A stretch of DNA of 64,000 nt, from assembly GCF_964340395.1 (NCBI RefSeq), contig NC_135563.1, positions 22,949,809-23,013,808 on the forward strand, read 5' to 3'. The stretch comes from Glandiceps talaboti. Lineage: Eukaryota > Hemichordata > Enteropneusta > Spengelidae. How positions within the stretch are numbered: position 1 is the stretch's first letter; each line of letters begins with the position of its first letter. Under the pieces are notes generated by a model. That model saw only the letters and a list, made by a program, of their open reading frames with translations. It was not told the origin of the DNA and ran no database searches. Positions 51,337 to 63,950 of the stretch are shown here, piece by piece. The position numbers and the translations under genes were made by a program.

Positions 51337-51876
51337 TCTTTACATGTATTAACAACATTTCAAAAACAATTCAGAAGAAAACAGCAGTCGTCAAGAATTA
51401 ATCTTCCAGATACATTCTTAATTTATTACCACATTGACAGAAGTGAGACAACATCAGAAATATCTACCAAAAGTCTAGTATAAGAATAAATAAAGGAAAC
51501 ACTGATCACATACTACAGTACAAACAGCCTCTATGTAACATACTTCCTCCTGACACAACAAATGCCATAGTGAATTTTGATGCATTTGCTCATATAATTC
51601 TGAAGGGTTTTGAGCAGTTTGTGTCACAAGAAATGTCTGCTATAGCTTGGTTACTATAATTTGAAATATCATATCAAGTGTTTGGTAAGTGTGAACTTGC
51701 AATAGATACAAAATTCCTCCTACAGTTGGTACCTTGCTTTGGTTAATTCTTATCATGATAATTATCACTTCTAGAAATTACAGCAACCTGGTCATTTTTA
51801 CTCTGAACCACCAAGTAATAAAAGCTTTACTACTGCTTTCCACCATCAGAAGAATCTAATGGTTTCGGTTCCATCC

Positions 51877-52146
51877 CAGGGGTGAACAAATCCACTGGTA
51901 CTGGGTGCAGGACTAGCGATTTTTTGGGGCAGACCACACAAATTTTACCTTGTCTGGTTCATCGGACTAATACCTTACTGTTAATAACTATGTTAAAAAG
52001 TCATCTGAATATACAGATGCATAGGTAAGATTTAATGTTTCACATTAGCGGGACCTTGGACCACTAATTCTTTCAGCAGGACCACTGGATTTTTTAAGGC
52101 ACTGGTCCGGGGACCACCAGTTCACAAAATGAGTTGTTCACCCTTG
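51877..52146. mobile_element. hAT-like MITE, copy 2
   Basis: About 90 percent identical by eye to 14363-14632 in the same orientation, with tips CAGGGGTGAACAAATC and GTTGTTCACCCTTG. The flanking duplication is weak (CATCC). Confidence 0.8.
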
Positions 52147-54092
52147 CATCCAATCAGGATAAGCTTTACTAGTGTTTGGTAATCGCTGTCCAATCATAAT
52201 GACCTTCCTATTTTATTCCAACCAATCAGGAGTAGTTTTATACCAGTGCTTATGTTAAAAAAGATTTCAAAACTTTCTCACCCTACAGTAATTTTAATTA
52301 CAACACAGCTAAAAAAATCACTTTCATTCTGTAACACACAGACAGGATACTAAGTACTCAATTTTTTACATTACAAAGTCAAGGTCAATTTTTCAATATG
52401 GACGGTTTACTTTGAATTCTCTATAAAGCATAAATACCAAGTTGTATGCATTTCTTAACACACAACCCTACAATACACATGTTATATTAGCATGATCTCT
52501 GTCTGGACATCCTACAGTATTTTGACCAGCGTTTGGAAGTTGCAAAGATTTCTATTCTGTTCCTTGCAGCATAATTTTGATACGAGAATCCTAATTAAAA
52601 GGCTGTGTGGAACTTGGGTAGATTTTACCTAGTTATCGCCCATTACAAAGCACTGTAAATAAATAGTGAGCAATATTTTTTTATTTTGGTGTTTATCCGT
52701 AAGTTGACCAGAGACAGTCTCTAATGTACCTCAGTGCATACAACAGCATGGCGATTACAAAATAGGAGCCTATAATATTAAAACTTGAATATGCAAAAAA
52801 AAGTACATTCTGCCAAAAGTACAAAAATATTTTTCAAGGGAAAAGGATGGCTTGTGAAAACACACACAGTGTATTCTTTCTTCCATATGTAAACTTGCAG
52901 TTGAGACAAAAAAAAATATTTTCAATATAGATATTTGTGCAAACAAGATAAACTTGATAACTAACATAAGGTGTACAAAAATATTGCAATACAGTATCCA
53001 ATACCTTGGTGATGCACAAGTGTTTTAAACCTTGTAAAAGTATTGCACTAAACAAGACACAATAAAGACAGGTTTTGCCATGCAGTTTAAGTACCAATAT
53101 ATACACACTTTAATGATCTTGGCTGGCAAAGACGTACATGAGATTTAGTCATTTCCACAATAATTATAAGTAGATATTTTTTCCAATAACTTACCAAGAT
53201 TTTATGAATCTTTGATGAGCAGAACAGCACATGATAGTAACATCAAGATTTTAATACTAAATACTGTATGCTCCACACAGTTATAGCAAGATTGTGAATA
53301 ATACTCATATACTGTATTATGTACCTCTCAAAGTGCCTCTCAGGTATCATTTTAAAGGGGCATGGGCCAGATTTGACATTTTTGTAACATTTTTGGTTTA
53401 TGTGAAGAATTACACAAGTCACCAGTAATCATGAAATCTGTAGTAGAACAGTTAGGGCAAACTAATAAATGATTTGATGAGGTACTTTTTGGGTGCAATC
53501 TGTTACCAGAAAGTGCTGCTGATATCAGGATAGCTGAACAAATGCACATGTACAAATCTGTCTATCCTATATTGATATTTTATATTCTTTTCAGAGTAAA
53601 AATCAACATGAGTATGATACAAGATGGTTTTTATATATAGTGTCACAAACTGGCCCATGTCACTTTATAATGGTGAAAATAGCACTAATCACAAATATCA
53701 AAAATATTCAAAATACAATGTAAGTAACAATTTTGGACTTTGGACTGAGAGTACCTTACGAAAGCTACAGACTACAGACATTTTGTTGTCTGCGTACAGA
53801 CACACACAGCACCTGCAATGAATGCCTGCCAACTATTACTAGATTCAAAGGATAGTTATTATTTGTAAATCTTATCTCACCAACAAGATATAAAACTAAT
53901 CATTTTGGACTCAGAGACCAAACTTTCCTGTTATTGGCAGGTTAAAGGTGTCTGAAATTTAAAACAGCACAGTGTTTTTGTACTCTTTTGTATTTCTGTA
54001 ACATTGACAACAAAAGACTAACACATGTAATAAATGCTTATAGAGAAAGTATAGATTTGACATATTGTATCATTTATATGAGAGTATAGATT

Positions 54093-54098
54093 TTTATT
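54093..54098 (-). terminator. Candidate WDR54 polyadenylation signal
   Basis: AATAAA on the minus strand lies 83 nt below the WDR54 stop. It sits in AT-rich sequence, so chance occurrence is possible. Confidence 0.35.
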
Positions 54099-54180
54099 TT
54101 GAGAGAGAGCATAGATGTTTTAGTACAGTTTATATGAGAGAGCATAGATTTGGTGTGCTTTAGTATCGTTTATATGCCAG

Positions 54181-56991
54181 TCATGCCTTCTGTGTAAAAC
54201 ACACCACTTCATTGTGATCATAGCCAGTAACACCAAATGCTCGGCCATTCCTATTGGTGAATTTGGCTCCACTAAGTTGTACATCTGTTACACATTCAGA
54301 AAATCTGAGTTCAACCTACAAGAAATGAAATGAGATATCACATTAGTTACAAGTTACAACCACACTTCTGTTATGCCTTCACTGAATCTATTACAACCAC
54401 ACTTCTGTCATGCCTTCAATGAATATATTGTATAAAATTATGAAAAGTAAGTCAAAGGATGTGACTTACTACACATCATGTCCCAAAATAAGTACAAAAT
54501 GACAACACAAAAACATACCTCTGGATACGATTCATTTCCTTTTCTGACTTCCCAAACTCTGACAAAGGAATCTTCACTAGCCGAAACCAACTGAAATCAG
54601 AAACAATATTCCATCAATAAAAGGAGTTGTGGTTTTTGAAAGAGTTCAAAGGTCAGATTTTGTATAGAAACAAATTACTGATTGGTTGAAGTTCTGTAGA
54701 TATCAAATGTATTTTGCCGTAAGAATGTTGTGTGTCATATCGTGACATCTAAACTACATTTGGTACCCAGCAAAGCATGATAGATTCACACCAACTGACT
54801 TACCAGGCAAAACATGGTAGATTGACACCAACTGACTTACCAGGCCCGCTGATGGAGCAATATCCATTGCATTTATCCACTTGGCATGTGCACATATCTC
54901 GACTTGAACATTACCACTGTTGACATCAAATATACGGATATGTCCTGACCCATAGGCACCAGCAACGTAGTCATTGAATAGACACACAGCAGTACAGGTA
55001 GACCTACATAGCAACATAGTATAATGGTGAATAATTCACACTGATCTGATCTCAACTCTCATTACATAGTCAATAACGTGTCAAATAAATCTGTGAAAAG
55101 TTAGAATTATTCATCTGAAAACAGAGTTTCTTAAAGTGGAAAACGGGGGCCAATGCTGGATCAGGATTAATATTTGGGTGTGCAAAACAGTTGGGGTAGT
55201 AGTTGATGGCAACCTTATGTCCCGGCCATGACACTGGAGGATTAAGAGATGTAAAACAGTTGTCTGACAGAGGTTTAGAGAAAAGCTGGTCTTGAACAAA
55301 GCTATGATCCTATTTAATTCCTACATCTCCACTGATAAAATAATAGTACCCAGGTAATGAAAACCAGCAAATTCAAACTTTAGGGTTAAAAGTGCACTAG
55401 CTGCAACTAGAATGTTTCTCATGTAATGCCTGCATGGCAAAGATACCCTATATAGGCACAAGATCAACTTGAAGTTTCCCTGAACTCACAAGTAATGGTA
55501 GGTAATGTAAAATCATGAAATGACTCTCCAGAACTCATAGTTTATGAAAATGACTAGACTGGCATTCCCCTTTAAGTTGGCACGCTAAATCTTCAACTGA
55601 GGCAAATCAGACACAAATAGATTTTCAGATATTGGTACTGGAAATATTCCTAACTTACCCTGAACCAGGTATTTTAGCTAGTCTACTAAATGGAGTTCCT
55701 GCTTTCCATATAATAATAGCACCACTGTCATCAGCACTAGCCAACTCATTACCATTATTGCGTAAATCACTGATAGCATATGAATGACCTGTCAAGGTTT
55801 CTGCCATGGTTATATTTGGACCTCTAGGTGGAACTGCAAACACCAATAATGTGCCTTTTGCTGTCCCTAAAATAATCAAAATTGCATGTTAATGTTTCTT
55901 CTGAAATTTTATTTTTCCTTCTACCAGAAATGATCACGCAAAAGAGTTTTAAAGATTTGGATTAAAAATTTGTGTGTGACAAACAACTATTTATCAGAGC
56001 AATTAAGAAAACTGATCCACAACAAAAGATTGATTCAATTTACTTCTAATGGATTCACTAAATAAGACAATTAGGATTCAAACATTGGGGTCTAAAAGTG
56101 GCACAAGCTGAATCTATAATTTTTTCTCTCAAGTCAAATTTAATTTTGTATTGTTCAGTCATCTATACAGACTCCTGAACAGTCAAGTAAGTTGGTCAAA
56201 AAGAGAAGGGTGTAACAAGTGACAGTTTTGTCAATCTATCATCAACACTGCCAACAGGGAACATCTATAGCACACCAGTGTCACACACTGCATTCAGTTA
56301 TTTCAGGAATACAACATTGCATACATACGTTTTCAGGTGATCTTTATCGAAACTCATGAGAACTGATATCAATAATATTAATATGAATCTTACCTACAAC
56401 TATAAAACCTTCACCAGCTCCTGTCACACCACGGGCAAATACTTCACCAGCTAAAAGATGATAAAATTTAAAGTCATTATTTACATAAATATTCAGTTAT
56501 TCATAAAAGCACATGACAGTGAAAATGAAATCTATAATTTCATAGAATTATTTGTATTTGAGTTAAATGATCCAACTATCTTACTCAACACACGTCATTG
56601 ATCAAATTAAGATTCTCATCCATAATTTGTATCTACATCAACATTTACACGTATTGGTATAAATGAACTGCAAAATGCTTGTCAGAATGAATGCCTTGTA
56701 CTACATTAATGAACTGCAAAATGCTTGTCAGAATGAATGCCTTGTACTACATACATGGACTGCAAAATGCTTGTCAGCATGAATGCCTTGTACTGCATTA
56801 ATGGACTGCAAAATGCTTGTCAGAATGAATGCCTTGTACTACATACCTTGCCCACTGTCTGCACTACCAAATGCATGCCAAAACAGCATAATGGATCCAT
56901 CAGGTTCAAAAATCTGTCATAAAAAGATAAACAACTAAATTTAACAAGATGTAAAATACCTGTCTGTTGCATTATTCCTTCTGTCTATGAT

Positions 56992-57028
<37 letters not shown>

Positions 57029-57067
57029 GGCTGGCTGGCAGGCAGGCAGGCTGGCTGACAGACAACC

Positions 57068-57115
<48 letters not shown>

Positions 57116-57124
57116 TGACTGACT

Positions 57125-57156
<32 letters not shown>

Positions 57157-58181
57157 GGCTGACTGATAGACACACAAACTGATAGACTGACAGATAGATA
57201 GGTAGAATGATAGCTGTAGAAGTATACAAACTGTTAAAGAAACACAGACATATTCATGTAAAGAAAACTACCTTGTTTGTTTATTAAAAGCTGAAATTAC
57301 ACCTTGACTTACCTGTATACCCCTTTGAGATAATATAACAAGCATACTTCTTTGTGTAAATTCACAGAATTTAGCCTGTAATGAATATGGATACAGATTA
57401 TTTTATTTGAAATTAAATTTGCTCAACACCTTGTTTATAACTTATAAGGAATACGGAGGTAATATCAATATTTGTAAACATCAGTAGAAATAACATTTCA
57501 AAATATAAACTTAGAAAATATATAAACTGCATGAAAAAAAGGACTATTTCAAATTCATCAACATACAAAGGCCATTACTATATGGGTACTAAAATTCATT
57601 CTTTTACATGCAATTTATCATCAGATTTTATTTTTAATAATTGATGAAAACAGAAATATTTTATTATTTAATAGTAAAACTATAAATTAGATGTCCTTCA
57701 TCTCTATAGACGAGAACTTTCAATAATGTTAATTCTGAAATGAATGGATAACACATAATGTCATCTCTACGTTGAGGTAGATTGCGCAGAGTACGTTGCC
57801 ATTAGCAACAGTTTCCAGGGATCCATTTTAAGAACTAAATCAATGCATAACCATTGTCTCCATCCACGCCACACAACTCTAATTATGATATTTTATACCA
57901 GATTGCAAGAAGTTTACGAACAGATTGAAGGGGGTATTACATGAAGGAACTCTTACCTGTAAAATCATTGAATTTCCCGACGGTGCTCCCATTTCTTTGC
58001 AGCTGACTTGTCGATGCTGTATGTTCATTGCATCGCCGCTACAGTTGGCAATGTTTACCACCGTTTTGTGTACAACAGCGTAACTGGTAACATTTTTATC
58101 TGGCATTGACATAACACTCAGATTATTATATAAACATGACGCACTGCCTTTGAGTTGAACCGATTTATCCTTTCGATACAT
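54181..58181 (-). CDS. WDR54: WD repeat-containing protein 54; 8 coding exons, 329 aa
   Basis: Exons on the minus strand: 58181-57957, 57375-57313, 56913-56847, 56450-56394, 55866-55659, 55003-54841, 54590-54519 and 54315-54181 (stop TGA). All are GT-AG and phases close to 990 nt. The protein follows WDR54 along its length (human about 334 aa): MYRKDKSVQLKGSASCLYNN at the N-terminus, LVILSQRGIQ, VFARG, GTAKGTLLVFAVPPRGPNIT, SADDSGAIIIWK, AGAYGSGHIRIFDVNSGNVQ, ICAHAKWINAMD, LVSASEDSFVRVWEVRKG, and GRAFGVTGYDHNEVVCFTQK at the C-terminus. The W-K/W-E blade ends and GH/AH dipeptides mark WD40 blades forming one propeller. It is a presumed cytoplasmic scaffold with no enzyme residues; the molecular role of the family is poorly fixed. 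It lies tail to tail with DDRGK1. Confidence 0.95.
54769..54848 (-). repeat. Tandem duplication across the WDR54 exon-6 splice donor
   Basis: A unit of about 37 bp containing CACCAACTGACTTACCAGGC occurs twice, at about 54790-54808 and 54826-54845. On the minus strand each copy has CCTGGTAAGTCAG. Only the 54841 copy borders the open coding exon. Confidence 0.85.
56655..56850 (-). repeat. 46-bp minisatellite running into the WDR54 exon-3 donor
   Basis: The unit has GAATGAATGCCTTGTACTAC, ACTGCAAAATGCTTGTCAG and about four copies. The last copy includes the real GTATGTAGTAC donor at 56846-56836, and another unit (about 56757-56741) carries the same GTATGTAGTAC. Confidence 0.9.
56996..57170. repeat. 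(CAGA)n microsatellite
   Basis: CAGA tetranucleotides with GGCTGGCTGGCAGG interruptions, in the WDR54 intron between exons 2 and 3. Confidence 0.95.
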
Positions 58182-60109
58182 GATTTCTGGTAATGATGAT
58201 CAGTGATTCGGCTGGCTTTTCCGACTGAAAAGGAATGAACCGGAAGTTTGCTTTCATTGGATGCGCATGCTCAGTTACATTACAGCTGGGAAGCTGGGAG
58301 CTGGGCAGGTAGAAAGAGCAGAAGAAGCCGTAGTCTTGCTGCTGGAAGTTCGGGCTTTCTGCCGATATGATAAGCGAACGAAGTTTGCAGCGAGGGAGCT
58401 ATGTTCGGTCGTGTGTCGTATTGTACCGGAAAAACATCCGAGGTCTAGCAGCTAGACTAAAGAAGCTGCTGTGTTCCACCATGGATGTATTATTAGGGGA
58501 GACGCTAACAGAATACTTCTGACGGACGTTGACGATTTCATCTCTACCCCAAACGTTTCTCTTTCTGCTTAAAACAAGTCTAAATAAAACGAGATCTTGA
58601 GTGTTGCCGTGTTCTGCACGCTCCAAAAACAAGTTTGTATAGAGGGACTGTGTTTGCATGTGTACAGTATTGCAACTTGTCAAGTCTACTGTCTTGACTT
58701 GTGCAAGCTAGTGAATTGGCCAACTGTGCATACAGTAGTGAACCAAAACATTCTCTGAAATGCACAGTCGCTACGTGGGGCTGTAGTAATACTATGAACC
58801 CTTTTGTAACGAGCACAAAGTTAGTAATAACTTTGTTGCATGTACCTGTGAAATAAGTCAATCTGAATCTAGTCTAGTATCTAGGTTACCCAACCTCATC
58901 TGAATCAAGAAATGCATGCACTTTTTTTTAAATGTCGCCAGAGGGCGCTAGCATACATTGGCATAGAGTTTAGTTATCAACTTTTTAAATTTTACAGGGC
59001 CAGGGGTACCGGTAGGTACACCATGGAAATATCACCCACTCGGCACACAGACATAAAGATATGTTTTGGTGTTGAATAGTGGTCATGTGATTTCAGCGTG
59101 AGGGCATTTAGTAAAACGTCGTAGTGGGAGGGTATATACGAGGAACTTTGACTTTCACCTTTGTAATCGGCAATTAAAACCCAAAACCGTGTTAATAACA
59201 TAGTCATTAAGATTTCTCAAGTTTCATTTTTACAAAAGTAAAAGAAAATCGATTCGTTGACTGCACCTGACAGTAGTACTAAAAATATATACAAATATAT
59301 GTACTTTAAGAGTAACAATAGGGTCAACGTATACTAAATATATACTCGGTCACAGCTGCCATTAGTTATAATCTTTCAGACAAGCACCCCACTTCGTTCG
59401 TGATAACTTCTATAAAGGCACTTACTAATACTGCCATTCAGTGTAAATATGATAAAATGTATAGTAAATATAAGTGTCAAATTTTAACTAGGGAATCCTA
59501 TAACAAAATTTTGACAGCGTATCCAGTAAATTGATATACCTATGGTAATGGACAAGAAGTGAACCCACGTATCAATATTATAATTAATATTCAGTTGACT
59601 CGGAAAATACGTCATGTGTATATACAAATACCACAATGTTAAAAATGCCTTTGCACACTTCTTGGTTGAAATAATGATATCATCTGCTTTTTGCTAGTAT
59701 GCATACACGAACAACTAGCTATATAGTTTAGCTGCTAGATCTCGGATGTTCTTATCATTTTTCTCCGTCTTTGTTTGCTTTTACTCAATCTTATAGATAC
59801 ATTTTGTAGTCATCTATTGGGTTTCATCTTACATGTCAATGATCCATCGTTAATACACTTTCACTACTTTCAGTTGTCACTGCTGTTTTCAAAATTTCAT
59901 GATAAATTTCAATCATTTTATTCATTTCTGTATTAAAATATCCAAATAGGAACCCTTACCAAATCCTTTGTATTGTCCATATATAGAACTTCTCGGTGCG
60001 TGACTAACGACGACTATTAAGTGTAATACTGATCTATCTACAGATGAAATAATTTGTATTTTGACGTAATTTCAATCGATAACATTAAATCTAATTTTGG
60101 AAGTTTGTT

Positions 60110-60172
60110 TTCTGATGACGTCATTAGTCACACACCACTTTTTCTGATGACGTCATTAGTCACACACCACTT
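60110..60172. promoter_or_regulatory. 32-bp direct duplication carrying two TGACGTCA (CRE) palindromes
   Basis: TTTCTGATGACGTCATTAGT followed by CACACACCACTT occurs twice in a row. Each copy has a full CRE octamer, at 60116-60123 and 60148-60155. No gene start is evident within 1.5 kb. Confidence 0.6.
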
Positions 60173-60239
60173 CTTATCATATTATGGTTCTAATAGTTCT
60201 TCGTAGACTGCACATCACAAAATAAGTTTGATATGTACA

Positions 60240-60820
60240 TGGTGCAAACTGCAAAATAGGAAATGGACACAACAATGGACGTTACCTCTCTTCAAAGCAT
60301 TCCTACAGGTGTCAAACTGCAGAATAACACTTCTAGAAACATCTCACCAAGTTTCAGTCTCACTGACCAAGTACTTTTTGAGATATAAATTTTTGACCAA
60401 TATTCACATTTTTACACCTAATTTGCATATTACTGATGAGATCATTGTATGCATTCTTCATCTATATACCCACAGATGCATCCCTGTTAAATTTCAGCCA
60501 AATCTGCTGAGTAGTTTTGGAATCATAGGTTTTTGACCAAAAAGACACATTTTTAGCCCTAATTTGCATATTTCTCAGGGAATCATCATGTCATGAACAA
60601 ATCTTACTTTACACCCCTTAAGAATGTTCCCACCAAATTTCCCACAAATCTGCCCAGTAGTTTCCGAGTTTAAGTTTTTTACCAAAAATCACATTATTTG
60701 ACCCAAATCACACACCTGTGATGCGATCATTTTCATTTGAACAATTTTCCAACTAGACCCCCACAAGTAATGTCCCCACCAAATACCAAGGCAATCAGTT
60801 TGGCAGTTTGTGAGTTTAAG
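60240..60820. repeat. Degenerate tandem repeat of about 146 bp, three to four units
   Basis: Units share TTTTTGACCAA, CCTAATTTGCATAT, CACCAAATTTC and CTGCCCAGTAGTTT. The last unit runs into (CA)n and (CAGA)n at 60828-60889. This looks like a decayed interspersed repeat. Confidence 0.7.
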
Positions 60821-61091
60821 TCGTCCACACACACACACACACACATACATACACAGACAGACAGACCGACAGACAGACAGACAGAGATGGACAGACACCG
60901 CTCGATGCCTATAGTAGTACTGAACCTACATTGTAGTTGTTGTGCTAAAAACCTCTTCACTGTAGATCCTATTTATGGTAGTCATTATTCTGTTTCTCTA
61001 TGAAGTTCTTCTTATTTGAACAAAGTTAACTTGTTGACATGCCCTCCTCATTCCTTTATGCTAATTTTCATAGAGTGATCACACATAAATC

Positions 61092-61119
61092 TAATCACAG
61101 ATAACTTAGTTATCTGTGA
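61092..61119. repeat. Perfect hairpin, 12-bp arms
   Basis: ATCACAGATAAC, a TTA loop and GTTATCTGTGAT. No poly-T follows and its function is unknown. Confidence 0.6.
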
Positions 61120-63849
61120 TCTAATGGACATCGTTTGCCTTGAGTCACTGTCAAAATGTTTTTTGGGGGTTTCTCAGTTTCTCCAAGTTCGTATGGATTG
61201 TGAATATATATCTCCTAAAGTTGTTTATCCTAGACTCATTTTTACAGCTCAATTATTGTCACTGTAGTGGCAAACGTCTCCTTCTGTCACCATGCAAGGT
61301 ATATAAATAATATTTAAATTCAAGGGAAATGTTACGAATTTAGATGTAGCTCCGTTTTTATAAACTACAGCGGGTTATAAAGATCCTTGTGACATACAGG
61401 TTGAAATGAAATACACAAATAAACTAAAACTCAGGAACTGGTTATTATATTGTACAAGATATCACCTTTATTTCAAAATCAAAAGATGCAATATTTACAC
61501 TTCACACCAAGAAGTTGCATATCTATGATACACTGTCTGTATTTCCTTATTTCAATATTTCAGTATACACCGTTCATCCCTATGAACACTATTCTGTCTC
61601 TTGACGTATGCATTGCTTTGAACCAAAAGTACCAAAACATGGTCAGTTCATGTGTGAGTGTGCCGACTTCAGTTCAGTTCAGCACATGAGGTCTATACCA
61701 GTAAGTGCCACATTAGTCTATGTAGTAATCAACTCTTGAGTTCTAACCAATGATCAATGTGGCCAGTATGACCTCGATCTGACCTTTTTTAACACTTACA
61801 GTTAGTATCTTAGATAAAATTAGGCACAAGAAACAAAGGAAGTATACTATGGAACTGTGACTCACTGAACTTACACTATAGGTAAGTTATACTTGGTAAA
61901 TGATCAAAGCACACAAAGTATCAGTTAACATTCATAAGTAGTAAAATATGGCAGTTTCCTTAAAATAAATGTAAATTCATATGACATGTCTCATAAACAT
62001 AGCATTGCTCTGATATGACATATCCAAAATGTCTTCATCCCTTGAGTGACGTAATTCACGACTACTATGTCCTGCATAGTCAATTGAGATCACTTCACAC
62101 TCTGTCACTTTCCTTTGCTATGTCCATCTTCTTTCACTAGTTTGAGGTTGTGATCATAATGCAATATGGTATCATCTTTTCCGAACCAACGTCTTATAAA
62201 TATTCTCTGCAGTGCTACACTTCAGGTTTATTGATATATTGTCTATATTGGTCCTTAACTCATCAACTGTCATGCATATCATTTTTAAAAACTTTTTAGT
62301 AGGTAACAAAGACAAAAAAATAACTGCCTCAAGTTTCTGTTTGATTATAGTTGACAGCTATGTGAATCCAATCAGTTTTGTCTGGTTGCTGGAAGGACTG
62401 TAAATGCTTTAGAGTTCAAATGTGTAAATTTTATTTTGACAATTTTATAGAAATAGAAAACTATGTAAAATCTATTTATTTTGAACACTATAGAAACATG
62501 AGTAAATAAATTAATATAGAACAACTTTGTGTCTTTACAGAGTTACAATATATATACAATGCAAATCACTAGAAGTATTACAAACAAGACAGCTATATAG
62601 CCCAAGTCCTGCAATACTCAATACTTTGGTATAGTATAAATTAACAATATAAGATCTCACCAAACCATCTCAACTAAGACTAATAAATGATTCTATACCT
62701 ACAACTCAGTCTAGACACTGAATTATACATTTTAAATAGATAAACTATTTCAGAGAACACAGCTGACTTCCTGACTGATTATAAAGTAATAAAGTACTGA
62801 TATACTTAAATGTTGACATATAGAACACATCTGCGATGGTTCGTCAATCCGTTTCCAAATCTACTTTCTTTTTCTTTGAAATACAACTTTTATTCCTCAA
62901 CCAACAGCAATGTGTCATTCAATGTCAATATATCTCTAGAAAGTGATGTCAAATAATTTAAATGACATTTCAGTGGCATGTTATCATCATGACCTTTATA
63001 CTACAATCCAAGTGAATTTAACATTTGACAAGTGACATGGTACTTTCGATTCTTTTTGACATCAATGTTTGATTCTGTTATTGTATCATTGTATATTCTT
63101 AAACTAGGTATGACCATCGGGGGTACAGCAACTTTCTTACCAACCATGCCTCTGACTGAGAATACCTTTCACAATGCAATAAAACTTCTCAAAACTTATT
63201 TTACGTACCTTATAATATTTAGCTTATATAGTTATATATAGTTTTAATTTCAATATACGTGTAAGAATGGAGTATTGTAAGTGGTTTAATTGTCCACAAG
63301 TTTCAAACCATGTACTGGTTCCTGGACAACAACTGTAAATTTCTATGTATGTACACACTCGTCACACAGATGAGAAAAAGTTCAACATAGATTAGGTTAA
63401 CACAAAGGTAAATTAAAATCAATGAAAATCAAAACTGAATACTTTCATGTAGTTGGCAATAACAATGTGTACTAAGTCTTGCTGATCCAACTTTTTATAC
63501 TTCTTTCAAACAACTGTACAAGTATCTCTGTATTTTCTGGAGAGAGAAAAAAAGGAAATATCTACCAGCATACTTGTTTATCAATATGCCTATACTTCCA
63601 CTGAGAAAAAGAATATCTAATGAATCAGTAAGTTAAAACTTCACATGATAAATTTCACTTGCTAATATTGCTTCACAGGTGTGTTAAATTACAACAGCTG
63701 ATCCTAGTAGCTGATGGTAGTCTTTGCAGATATTCCTTACTATGGAATACTTATAAGTGCAGATGACATATCAGATTTCTGAATGCTAACAAACTGTACT
63801 GATGACATAGTTGAGTCTATGTGGCCCTAAATTTTGAACACTCCACCGA

Positions 63850-63950
63850 TTATTTAACTTTGATGGTGAGTCCTCCACTGGAACTTCCAGCTGCTGTTTT
63901 CTCTAACACAGAATTTACAAACTCAGGTGTATGTCCAGCAACCATTTGCC
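63850..63950 (-). CDS. Last coding exon of an unidentified gene continuing beyond the right edge
   Basis: An acceptor (ATAATTTCAG) at 63960-63951 precedes an exon open only in one frame. It encodes QMVAGHTPEFVNSVLEKT and then AAGSSSGGLTIKVK and a TAA stop at 63852-63850. The Ser/Gly linker ending in a short basic tail looks like a true C-terminus. The upstream exons are outside the window. I do not recognise the family. The roughly 2 kb below the stop (about 61.5-63.8 kb) is AT-rich unique sequence without introns that I can define and could be its 3' UTR. Confidence 0.6.

Larger units (their letters stand above)
50629..54180. other. Noncoding space between the tails of DDRGK1 and WDR54
   Basis: No exon is supported. 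It holds the 101-bp palindromic insertion (51236-51336), the second hAT-like MITE (51877-52146) and otherwise unique AT-rich sequence. Confidence 0.5.
58182..63849. other. Space upstream of WDR54 and downstream of the right-edge gene
   Basis: 58182-58480 should hold the WDR54 promoter and is the most GC-rich part; a 64-codon frame at 58261-58455 on the plus strand is unsupported. 59.2-60.1 kb is unique AT-rich DNA. 60.24-60.82 kb is a degenerate tandem repeat. 61.5-63.8 kb is probably 3' UTR or flank of the right-edge gene. Confidence 0.45.

Noticed and set aside
58261-58455. Plus-strand gene start divergent from WDR54
   Set aside because: A 64-codon frame with no recognisable domain or downstream exon; it more likely reflects the GC-richer WDR54 promoter.
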